Assembly: GCA_015478945.1 (NCBI GenBank)
Contig: JABUQX010053535.1
Coordinates: forward strand, 17,501-47,710
Direction of reading: 5' to 3'
From: Trachelipus rathkii
Lineage: Eukaryota; Arthropoda; Malacostraca; Isopoda; Trachelipodidae
Length of the DNA: 30,210 nt
Made by a program: the position numbers and the translations under genes. How positions within the stretch are numbered: the first letter of the stretch is position 1; each line of letters opens with the position of its first letter. Positions 19,536 to 30,210 of this stretch are shown piece by piece. The notes below the pieces were generated by a model, which saw only the letters and a list, made by a program, of their open reading frames with translations, was not told the DNA's origin and made no database searches.

Positions 19536-20960
19536 GGATTTTATTACGATACCTTTAGGAAAAGAGGCGCGATACGCGATACCCTTTTTTGATTACTGTC
19601 TCTATTTTTTTTATGGTGTCGATACTCGTACTTTTTAATTAATATATATAAATCAACGTATATATGATAGAAATTGTGCACGTGCTAGGATTCAACTCAT
19701 AAGTTATTTCATTCCTGTGAAACATACTTTTGTGTTTTTTATATTTTTTTCCATTAAATATTTTTTGGTTTGTGCTTACCGTATTTGTTTTATAAATTAA
19801 AATGTACCTTTCCAGTAATCATTTGGCAAATATAATAACAATACTATTTATGTTTGTGTTTTTTTTTTTTTTTTTTTTAAAAATTTTCTGCTTTTTCATT
19901 TCAAGTAACTATTAACAAAAGTTTAGCTACTAGTTTTTTTTTTTTTTTTGTTTTTATGTTTTTAACATGATTACAATATTTACAAGAAGATTCTTAACCT
20001 AGCTACAAATATAATGAATAATAAAATATTGAAAGAAGAAAAATCTAATATCAATTAATCAGTCGAAAAGTTAAAATAAAAAACGGCTATTATTTAAAAT
20101 ATCATGTACATAATAATATACTCCTTTATGATAGATATCAGTGTCATTTCTCAAAATTTCTCAAAAATTTTTTTTTTATTTTTGATGGCAAATAACATTT
20201 TTATAGCTTTGTCATCTCTAGTATTTTTGGCGAGAATTCTTGTGCGTTCCTGTTTTGGGGTGTTTACATTCGCTTACCTTCTACACTTTTTTTTAATATC
20301 GTCTCTTATGCTTCTCTTTTTTCGGACTGATGAAGGAGGTGCTGATATTATTTGCCTGCTGGGCTTTCTTTTGGACTTGTTTTTTTAATTTATGTAATAA
20401 CTTTTGTGTGGTCCGTATTTTTTTCATGCCAGCGTTGGCATGAAGGATTCTTATTCTTGTAGGCCTGCTCTCATGTTTTATGAGCTCATCTCCTTTTCAC
20501 AGCTGAATTTTGAATTTTATCTTTGCCTCCTTGATTTGTATCTGTCTCTTCAGTTTTTACAAAATGAGGTTTCCTGGTGTGATTCCTTTGAGGTGATGAG
20601 ATGTTAATGCAATTCAGGCCTGTAACTTATCAAGTTTTAACATATCCAATCTCATTATATGTAGCGTGTTTTTTTTGTCTGAAATAAGCTCACCATCGTC
20701 ACTATACAAGATGCATTGCCAGAGGTTTGCGATAAGGCGAGCTTTCAATACTGTCTCTGTTCTTCCTTTTTTTTTTTTTTTTTTTGTCAAGCGAGCAAGC
20801 TCGCTCCTCGGTTCATTTGGTTTTTAATGTTCTTTTTTCTGAAGTGTGTCTATAAAATTGAACTCTGTTCGGAGGTGGCCATTCTTGTAGTGGTTTCAGC
20901 TAGCTTTTAGTAGTTTTTCTTTTTTTGTATACATTTTATTTATTATATTTTTTTTTTTAC
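19536..20960. other. T-rich sequence; Lys-rich open frame on the minus strand
   Basis: The + strand has long T-runs (19859-19880, about 19935-19949, 20767-20785), so + open frames here are Phe/Leu-rich artefacts. On -, 20496-20296 is open for 67 codons, including ILHANAGMKKIRTTQKLL and KLKKQVQKKAQQANN, basic and coiled-coil-like. Further 5' on - is ELISDKKNTLHIMRLDML (about 20690-20640). This could be a decayed transposase ORF; I cannot name it. At 19553-19630 the motif CGATAC recurs, as at the ends of some hAT elements, but no paired end is visible. Confidence 0.35.
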
Positions 20961-23100
20961 AGTTGTCCACTGGCCTGCTCCGTGGAGGGCAGTATACGCG
21001 ATTCCATAGGAGTTGGGTGGTTGGAACGCCTAAAAATCATCTAAACAGCAAATTTACTTTGCAGATGAAGCACAGGAGCAGGCTTTAGTGGTGGATTTAA
21101 TTAATTAATCTGTAGTAGTGAAACACAGATTGTGGATAGATAATTCCTACAGTGACAAGGTGCAGGAGAAAGAAGCACCGCATTCGTAAGCAGTCCTGGA
21201 GATTATTCCCTATAACATCAACAAACTGCATGTGCCGACACAGACTTCCCTTGTGCTACTAGGGGTTGGTCATAAGGTGGTGGTACGGGCGAGTGGATAG
21301 TTTCCTCGAGCTACTTTGGTCCTCTATCAGTACCTTTAAGAAGAAAGGATTAGACCAAGCCATAGGCGGCCGCAAATATACAGGGTCAAGTGAACTGTAA
21401 AGTTTAAGTGAAGTTTATAAGTTTTTGGCCTTTTGACTCGACCCAATCAAAGCCTTGTATTGAAACCGTACGCCTTCGCCCCCACAGAATTAGGTAGAAG
21501 TACTTACCATCTAGCGTGCGGCTATGTAGTACCCTTTCTGCCAAATTTAACATAGCTACTGTGACAAAATAGATTGATTGGAGTACTGCTAGACGCGATA
21601 TCGGTCCTAGCCAAAACACTTACAGAGGATAAGATTATCTCTTCTGCGCCAAAAACGACCCCTACTAAAAAGGCATACCCAGCCTACCACCTACTGATAC
21701 CCTTCTCTTCCGAGAGTTCTCACCTAGTATCCCATTTTTTGTAGGACCTGTTTCCCACAATGCAACAATTAACAATGTTCAAATATATTCCTTTGCATGA
21801 AAGACTCTTCTACTGAGGTTAATCCGGTCTGAGCTTGTCGCCCCCTATAAACAACATAGCTACCGAAAGTCCACCAATGCATCAGGCTAGTTCCTCCGAA
21901 AGAGGTGTATTGAACGGTTGTTCGCCTATCTTCTACAAAAAATCACAGAGGTAATCTCCCATATTTTTCAAAGTATCGGTGCAGCTTAACTTAACCTTCC
22001 CTAACTTTGTTTATAAGAGATATGAGTTGTCCCAATTGACGAGCCTAACAGGCAGTTACATAGTTTGTGCGAACACGGGCCCAGTAGTATATTGCATTGG
22101 TTATGATAAAATGTAAGAGATTCATCAAAAGAAAGCAATTATCATACTGACGACTATGTTCAGACCAATCGATAATGAACTGGGGTTCAATGACGATAAT
22201 CCACCTTCACACAAGAACATAGCATAAATTCCAACTGACCATCGTCCGCCATCGAAGATAGAATCGCGCAATCCCACAACATGTGCCTTCCTTTACCTGT
22301 ATCAATAAGTCCTGTACATGTAGCCGTATGGGCGGACCTTAACCTCATAATCATGTGTATAAGAAGTCTCAGGTCGCCTCCTTTGCTAAATATAAGATTT
22401 AAATTACTTCTATCTCAAAAACCCCCAGAAGAGTACATGAAAGACCGACCTCAAATTGATTATGTTAGAATGACATAGCCGAGCGTGAGCCACTTAATTA
22501 GTGACTCCAAGTCTCGAGAAAACCATTTATAACCAAACAAGCAAAAATACAGCACGAAGTATGAACTAAACAAATTAAGCAACAAATCCGAGAAAGAATT
22601 AAGATCGAACGTTATGGGCATATCTCACTAGAAGTAATGAGAGGAGCAATTCGATTGACGGACCGAGTTTTGAAGTATGATGGTCAAGTCATCGTGAACA
22701 TATGAGTGATAAGTTGATATGTGCAGGTGAGTCATTGATGGAAAAGCCAGGAATTTAAGTAGGAGAAAAATAAAACAGAACCCTGAGGGAACACACACTA
22801 TTGCGAAAAAGAAGAAGTGCCCATCAACATAAGCCAACTTTCGAGCGAACCCAAAGAAAATAGGCTGATTTAGTGTTTGCAGAAGTGTGACAACGTACTA
22901 AAGCACGTAAACAAACCCACCAACACTATGCCTCAAAAATGGGAAACAGGTCACTATAAGAAATCCTAGCGTTGTCTAAACCTTAATAACAGAAAGCTAG
23001 TTACTGACACCAAGTGTGCCTAAATAATACAACTCAATGAACCTATATATATATTAAGGCCACGAAGAGGGAAAGCCTATTTGAGAGAAAGTAGGTCATA
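20961..23100. other. Unassigned sequence of mixed composition
   Basis: Open frames of 65-71 codons (21404-21619 on -, 22281-22478 on +, 22628-22837 on -) carry no recognisable motif. No terminal repeats, splice-supported exons or RNA genes were found. Confidence 0.45.
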
Positions 23101-23550
23101 AGGTGAGACCAAATAATTATCCAACCCTTCGCCCATACAGCAAAAAACTAAGGCGACCTACACTCACGAAAAACAAGCACCTCCTCAAATACCAAAAAAT
23201 TCACACAATTACAAATATCCCACACACTCATATGCGAGAGAGCATATACTGCACATTATCCATATACGCTCACACCAACGCACAGATGCACTTTCCTCAA
23301 CTAACAAAGCCCAACAACCGAACCACCAAAAGTACAACCCAAACACCGCATACACCAACAACTCTCCTTTTGCATTCTTCCCTCTCACGGATACAAGAAT
23401 TTATCCTAAAAAAGAACGAGTGTATGTCCCACATAAGCAATGACTGCATCAGCCAGAACAATAATTCTCAACACACTCCACACGACCTCCTTCCAATACA
23501 AAAGAAACAACAATTTACCACCCTGGAACATATCCACTTATCCACATAAA
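23101..23550. other. A/C-rich (G-poor) tract with a long open frame
   Basis: About 450 bp in which + is rich in A and C and poor in G. This composition gives a 148-codon open frame (23103-23549) made of Thr, His, Asn, Pro, Lys and Gln, with no family pattern. It is probably not a gene; the strand asymmetry resembles that of retroelement RNA-derived sequence. Confidence 0.4.
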
Positions 23551-24520
23551 AAAGCTCTCGGCAGCTCACAATATATATCAGAGCACCTTATAGAGAAGTA
23601 TTTCAAATCTTCAACCGTTCTAATACTCCTCCAAATATTAACCACCTTACTACAAAGAACTCTAAAATCACACGCACCGACCCAGCCTCCCGTGACTGGT
23701 AATAGCCGTGAAAAGAAAGGGAGTAGAATTTCCAGATGATACTAGACAGTGAAGAGTTGAGAAAGGGTTTCCAAAGATCTCTAAAGAAAGAATACAATTG
23801 AGACCGAGTAATGGGCCAATAGTTTAGAAGGACTCAGAATGCAGCACCTCAATTTTTTCGGAAGTAGGTTGGCACATATGCGCGCTTCAACCATGAAGGG
23901 AAGTCGCTGAGATTGAAGGCTCGAGAATATAGTTGAAGCCGAGGTGGTGGGGTCGTCGGAAAGCACACTTAATCAACATACACCTCTAGATTTTCCGTTT
24001 TAGACGAAGCAGATCAACCTCTTACAATCCCGCAGAGCGCCGTACTTCTACCGTATTTCATAGATTTCAACCGAAGGTCCAATGCACCAACGAGTAAAAT
24101 GAAAAATGCCAAGGTAAAGTGCATAGGACTAACTGAAGAAGAAGGAAGAGAGAAGAGGAAATACCATAAAGAATCGTACCAGGTTGAATTAGAAGGAATA
24201 AAGGAAGCCAGAAGAGATAATTAGGACTTTATACAAGAACAGGGTGGCGGCAGCGGGAAGGCAAGGAGCCTGTAGGAAGCCAGCAAGGTATTTGGGCTGG
24301 AAGACGAGAAACCCGGAGTAGCCGGACTGCGAAATATTTTATGATGAGGACTGGAAGCCGGAGCAGGAGGGGAAATTTCTGGGCGATACTGGAAGCGGAC
24401 CAGGAAGGTACCGGAAGGGCAATATACTTAGGAGGGTACCAATGAGTGAAGGAGCGGAGTCGAGCCCGCACAGAGGCTGTCTACACCAGCATACCGAGAC
24501 AAAATACACAACCTTTATAG
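23551..24520. other. Purine-rich tract with GGAAG-type imperfect units
   Basis: From about 24110 to 24480 + is rich in G and A, and 24240-24440 contains recurring GGAAGCC/GGAAGG words, suggesting an imperfect minisatellite or a simple-sequence-derived segment. The complementary 80-codon open frame on - (24229-24471) is Leu/Pro/Ser-rich and most likely an artefact. Confidence 0.4.
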
Positions 24521-24720
24521 TTACTAATGTAATATACTTACACTCAGCTCAATATTCAATACAATATAAATAATATATAATACACAACAAATATTATATA
24601 ATATAAATATAATATATAGCTAGTATAATGTAATATAAAATTTAAGAATATAATATCAATATATTATAATATTTATATATAATATATAACATATATTGAA
24701 TTAATGGAAGGACTATATAA
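24521..24720. repeat. AT-rich degenerate TA tract
   Basis: AATATA/TATAAT units with few C or G; resembles a diverged TA microsatellite. Confidence 0.75.
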
Positions 24721-27700
24721 TAAATATAGTAGTAATAAATTAGTTTCTAAGTTCCAATCGTTTGTTTCCAGAAAGTTTGGACATATCTTATGTATAATTA
24801 TATGAAGATAGTATAATTCAATATAAAAAGGAGGTTACGAGAGAAATGAACTATTATCTAAAAATAAAGAAATAATCTTAGATTATGCTTATCAAAGGGT
24901 ATCCTTCGAAAAATCAATGTAAGGTTTTGCAAATAAACCAAAATTAAAAAGCCTCTACAATTCTTTTAAAAATTTGCCTACGAGCTTACATGAGATGGAA
25001 CCAAATCCCTCGAGAAAACAAATTTATCCTATCTTTTTCAACAATAAGTCTATAAATAAACTTATAACAGTTTTGATGGCAAACATCAGTTCGATCAATC
25101 ACAAGCTCCCCTAGAGCCCGGCTTAAAGAGTCTATACCCTATAAATACCAGTTCTGCATGGGGTCTACAATACTCTTGTGGTATCCTTTAAATTAATGGC
25201 ATTTAAAACGCTATCATCCAAACATTTGCTGCAATTTGTTAAAAAGAAGGCTCTAAACAATCAGGAGAACGCTTTAATTTCAAAAACTTGAGACTAAAGT
25301 GGAACTTTTTCAGTTGCTAAAAACTTGGCATCAATTGCAATTAAAATTTCAAATACAATTGCATGACCTTCTTATTCAAAATAGTTACTAAATAACTTTC
25401 TTTGCATAACTAAGTATATTAAGCACTAGTGTGGAGATCTATTAGCTGAATTTAATCATGCGAGGGAAGTTCCCTATTTGCTGGAAATATATTTGTAAAA
25501 GATTGCGGATATTAAATACACAAATTATTTGCTTAAAAATTGAATAAAGGGACGCTTTTGTGCATTTAAAAATGATACTTACACATGGCAAAGCTAAACT
25601 TTTTGTCATTAACTCTATATTCGTGAAGTGAAAAAATAAAATTTCTAAACGTTAGAGTAAAAGAAAAAATACTCAACAGCAAATGCATCAATTAAGGAGT
25701 TAACTTGGGCATCTTAAAAGAATTCGTAAAATAACAAGAGACAAGTAATTAGCGTAGTTACGGATAACGGATCACATGATCAGTACGATTGAAAAATTAA
25801 ATAAGGACAATGCGGGTGAGGAATAGGGAAATTGGGGTAAGTGTGGTAATACCTCGCCATTTATCTTGCAATGTCAACGAAGCAAGTATACGCTCTTCTT
25901 TCTCGAAGATACATGTCCCTTCAGAACCAACTAAACAACTTGATCAAGCAGTTAAATTAATATATTTATGATAATTATAAAATAGCACATGAATCTTTAA
26001 TTCATATTTTACAGTTAGCATTTTTAGCCAATACTCATGAAAACAAATCTAATAATTTCAACTATACTAATTAGCCTTAGCTGCTTTACACGTACCCAAA
26101 AGGTAATGGAAAGTTTCTAAAGAATCAAAGCTGCAAAAGTGGCAATCTTTAGCCTGAGCTTTAGCCAGAATATCTTTCCCCACGCAATGCCAAAGAACAC
26201 CCAGAGGGTTATATGTGAGTGCGCATCTACGACCTTACTCCTTAACAGTTCAGAAACCCTTGACTATTCTTCACACCGCATGTGCATATATAACGAAACA
26301 CGACACAACCTGTTGTCCTATTATTGAGAAGCACTTGAGTGAATTACTCCATTAAATATACCTCCTAAGAGCCCCAATATATTCTCACCATGCACGGTAA
26401 GAGAAAGGGTAAATGACTCTACATCTCCAAGAAGACCATCACCCACCAATCATATAAAAATTTCTGTTTCTTTTTCTACTCCCAGGGGAACGATCACATA
26501 ATTTCATAATCTTTACAAAAGCTGAACATCTTTGAAAGCTCAAAATTATCAAAGACATTATTTTTAAGAAACATCTCCAACATTTCTAAAAAGAGGTAAA
26601 TTAAAATTAAAACCAGAAATTTAAATATATAGAAGAACATTAATTTAAAATAACTTTATGATCACCGTTGTAAATAATCTAAATTACTAACAAACACTCA
26701 CACTCAAGTTCAATCACCTTTTAACTTATTTTATAGCTTAAATACCAAACTATCAACATAATCAGTTCTCATGAGGTAATTCCAATTCATTATATTTCAA
26801 TAGACTTATACTAGGTGAAAAAACATATTCAATGTCAATATTACATTATCTCATTTAGTTTATATAATGAATGAATTATCCAACTAACAATAAATCACCC
26901 CAAAACGAAATCATCACATAACATACACCTTAATGAATACTGAGCCATTCCTCCAATTCATTCTCACATTCCTCATCGAAAATCAAACAATTAATTAAAA
27001 TCTAAAATCACTTTAATTATTAAAAACAAATTTTAAAATTTCATTATACATCGAATACCAAGTACTGACCCACATTGAATCATTTTAACAAGTTCTACAT
27101 CGTTATCAGATATATCTTTTTTTTTTTCTTTCTATCTGTAGTTCTTTGGTTTTCTTTTCAACATTGTCAATGCAATTACCAAGATTTTTCCTTTATTATC
27201 ATTTAAACATAGTAATAAATAAAAATATTAAATTCTATAACCCATAATGCTCAAAGCAAAGTTCTCATCCATTTTGGAATTTTCACAATACCATAACGTG
27301 TGTTCAGTTAGTAACATTAAAATAACATGAGTTCATAAAAATAACGAAAATATTTCCAAAGTGGTGTCTATCAATATGTGTTTTTATATTAGTATTTTCT
27401 CTAACCTCTCAATTTTGATATTAGATTTTTTCATAATATAGCAGTTTTGCTCGTTATCTTACATAATACACATTTTCAATCCCCCAGAACTAATAGATAG
27501 ATCATGATAATATAACAGAGTTGCAAAATTCAGATCCAACATTGAGACAGTGACCAAATCCTTTTGTGTTAAGGCTAAAGAAGTGATGTAATTTTTTTTT
27601 AGGTGGCTCAAAGAAGGAGAGTTCCCCAAAACTTGGTTCCTTTAACTTTTTCGATCCAATACAAACTAATATTTAATAAAAATATTTTAATAATATAAGA

Positions 27701-30210
27701 TCGCTATCCCGCATTTAAAGAGGATCAAAATCCGATAACAGAAAATCAAGAGAGAAGATGAGACCTCAATACATGGATAGTCCTGAAATAAAAACAAGTA
27801 CCATTTAAGAAACTGTTTTAAAAAGATTTTTTAGATACATCACATTACGACACAACTTTAAATTTTTTATCTCTGAAAGGACACGTAGCTAAACCGTGGC
27901 AGCAAGAATTGTTGGGAAGATTTCGTTCAATCTCTATTTCATTATAATGATATATATTTTATATCGAAAATTATACACGTAACTTAAAACTTGAACTAAA
28001 AATGAGTCACATGTTATACTGAGAATAGCTAAACTACTAATTTTTGTCCCTAATTAACTCATATTTTGAGATGGGATTTTTAAAACAACTAATAAGACCC
28101 TTGATTAAATAGCTAAAAATACATTGAAAACATGATACTAGGAGCAGTTATCTGTCTGTAGGATTATTCGCTCAGGCTACCAATAAAAGCACCTTAAAAC
28201 TATATATAAGATCGACAACTTCATCCTTAAAAATTGTGAGAGTTAGGCTTTTTGGAGAATAAGTGCACGTTGCTGAGACAATTCGCTTATAAAAGTGTAG
28301 AAAAATAGATATTCTGTAAATATATATAGATTATGAGAATAATCTCAATTACTATATTTTTTTTTTTGCGGGGTTGGGGTAGAGTTTATTCTGCATAATA
28401 TTGAGGTATAAGATTGAGCAATTAATGAAGTTTATGAAAATAATGAAATTGACGGCCGAGTTTGACTTCTAAATAGGAATGTTTTCATCAAGAGACTTTC
28501 ACTATTAGTTTGAGGCACTAATGATTCTAATAAATCTTGAGCTTTTGTGCTTGATGTGATTGCCGCGCACGTCATTATGAAAGATAAGACCTAATTCTCA
28601 ATAATCTCATTATTCTGACAACGCAATATATCCATCGCGAATGATATATAGAGAGTCAAGTACTTCAAATCATTTTTAATGATCTGATGATCACTCTTAA
28701 TGACCCTAATATAAATAAGTTGTAATATATTAATAACTATATACAATAAAAAAGTAGTTAGAAAAATAGATAATATTTTCTTAAAGATAATATACGTTAT
28801 ATGAGTTATTTATCAATAACATTGATAAAACTAAGAATGAATTTCAAAAAAAAGACTAAAACTAAAATGCGATAATAATTAATAATACCGATAATTTTAA
28901 TTGGAAAAATAGCAACATAGAAATGAGAATATTAAATAATTATCAATATTCGATATGAACTGCGTTTAATTATAATTTAATTAATCAACTTTTTGAACAT
29001 AATAATTTTAATGATTTAATAATTATTAAAATAAAGTAATTGAATATACAATTAATTAATGATAACTAGAATATATTATATAAACCAATTTGTATATATA
29101 ATAAAAGTTAATAAAATAATAATAATAATAGACTTGATTTCAATAAACATAATAATAATAAATAATATATATAATAAGAATAATCATTAATATATATATA
29201 ATATATATATAATAAAAATCGAAATTATTTTTATTTAAGTGAATAATGATTTATCGATAAGGAATAAATTTACTAAAAATTTTAATAATAAAAATAAAAT
29301 ATATATGTCAACTGAAAATTATACATTTTAATCACAATTAATTAAAAAAAATAATTTTTTATATAATTGTTTATGTTATAAATTCCATATTTAAACAAAA
29401 AAATTTTTTTTTAGCCTCGTAACCACCCTAAAAATGTTTTAATTATAAAATTATATAAATTAAAAAAAATATTAAAAAAAAAAAAAAAAAAATTTAATTA
29501 ATATTATTTATATTGATGCTTTATATACTAATTACGTTACTAAATCATAATAATAAATTATAATATCTTTGACTCCTGTTACATTAAGTTTTTAAATACA
29601 TTCAAATAATCCAGTATTCAATTTACTCTTTATGTTAAGTCAACGTTCTCACCATAGAGCTTTATAAAATACACATTGATAACTCAATAATTAACTTTCA
29701 TTACTAAATACTTCTAATTTAATAACAATATATATTTTAATAATTAATAAATAATTATATAATATTATATAATAATAAAAGTTTTATAAATAAATAACTT
29801 TGATATTTTTATAAAAGAATAAATAAATTGTAATGATAATTAAGAGTTATTTATCTACAGTTCTTAATACTTTTTTTTATTTGATACAATATTATAATAT
29901 ACCATTATACCATATATATTAAATAAATAAAAATATATTCATTAACAATTAGAAGACATAGTTTCTTAAAAATTTCTAACTAATTTTTTTAATTTTTATT
30001 TGAAGCATCTTTAAAGTCGGTACTCAAAATCATATGAAATTGCTTGTATAAGTATTATATAACATAATTTAAATTATAGTATCTAATTTTTTGTAGGCCA
30101 AATTGAAACTAATGGTCAATATAAATATCTTAAATATAGTTGGATAAAATTGCACAGCATATTTACTTAAATTCCAAAGTCCCAAACTGCATGGTATATT
30201 AGATCCTATG
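24721..30210. other. AT-rich intergenic or intronic sequence
   Basis: Nothing assignable in about 5.5 kb. The sequence is strongly A/T-rich, with homopolymer A/T runs (for example 27117-27127, 29471-29491), short TA blocks near 29165-29210 and only one open frame above 60 codons (26139-26327), which has no recognisable motif. No exon with both splice sites and coding character, no RNA gene and no transposon domain was found. Confidence 0.6.

Noticed and set aside
20104..20388. Hydrophobic + strand open frames that could suggest membrane proteins.
   Set aside because: Phe/Leu content follows from T-runs; no start context, splice sites or family pattern.
23103..23549. 148-codon open frame, the longest outside the Penelope reverse transcriptase frame.
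   Set aside because: Open because of A/C-rich composition; low-complexity Thr/His/Asn/Pro content and no recognisable domain.
1..30210. CRISPR arrays, bacterial operons, integrons, viral genomes or other compact gene systems.
   Set aside because: No regularly spaced repeats, no gene clusters, and the splice sites and LINE/LTR remnants indicate an animal nuclear genome.

Overview
This looks like a piece of an AT-rich animal nuclear genome, dominated by decayed transposable elements. There are no bacterial-style operons. One split gene has GT-AG splice sites. The rest is long (TA)n microsatellites, homopolymer runs and broken retroelements. The element mix (Penelope-like, a copia element resembling the crustacean GalEa group, jockey-type LINEs, a hAT transposon) suggests an arthropod, most likely a decapod or other malacostracan crustacean. 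That assignment is an inference from pattern, not from a database search.

Layout. 1-116: (TA)n. 117-764: segment bounded by an 18-bp perfect inverted repeat. 765-1880: C-terminal half of a Penelope-like element (reverse transcriptase with YVDD, then a degraded endonuclease region and a polyadenylation signal). 1996-2295: (TA)n. 2941-3047: probable retroposon 3' end with an A36 tail. About 3580-6300: decayed Ty1/copia-type element on + (gag zinc knuckle, DTG protease, D,D35E integrase, no reverse transcriptase). 6583-7657: first two coding exons of the exosome subunit gene EXOSC6/MTR3 on -, with a LINE 3' fragment inside the intron. 7711-8283: (TA)n blocks just upstream of the gene start. 8284-11580: AT-rich, with one weak candidate exon and a G6/C6 hairpin. 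11585-13953: jockey-type LINE on +, interrupted at about 13040-13325 by a piece of another LINE and cut at 13954 by a hAT-like transposon (13954-16681, transposase remnant on -). 16682-24480: mixed, moderately GC-rich sequence with AT microsatellite islands and no recognised gene. 24480-30210: AT-rich intergenic or intronic sequence with nothing recognisable.

The only clearly functional gene is EXOSC6. Its two exons join in frame and are intact, whereas every transposon reading frame is broken. The remaining exons were not found, so they lie beyond the left edge or are lost. I found no convincing new biological system. The points most worth checking are the EXOSC6 gene structure among nested transposons, the inverted-repeat segment beside the Penelope copy, and the copia element.
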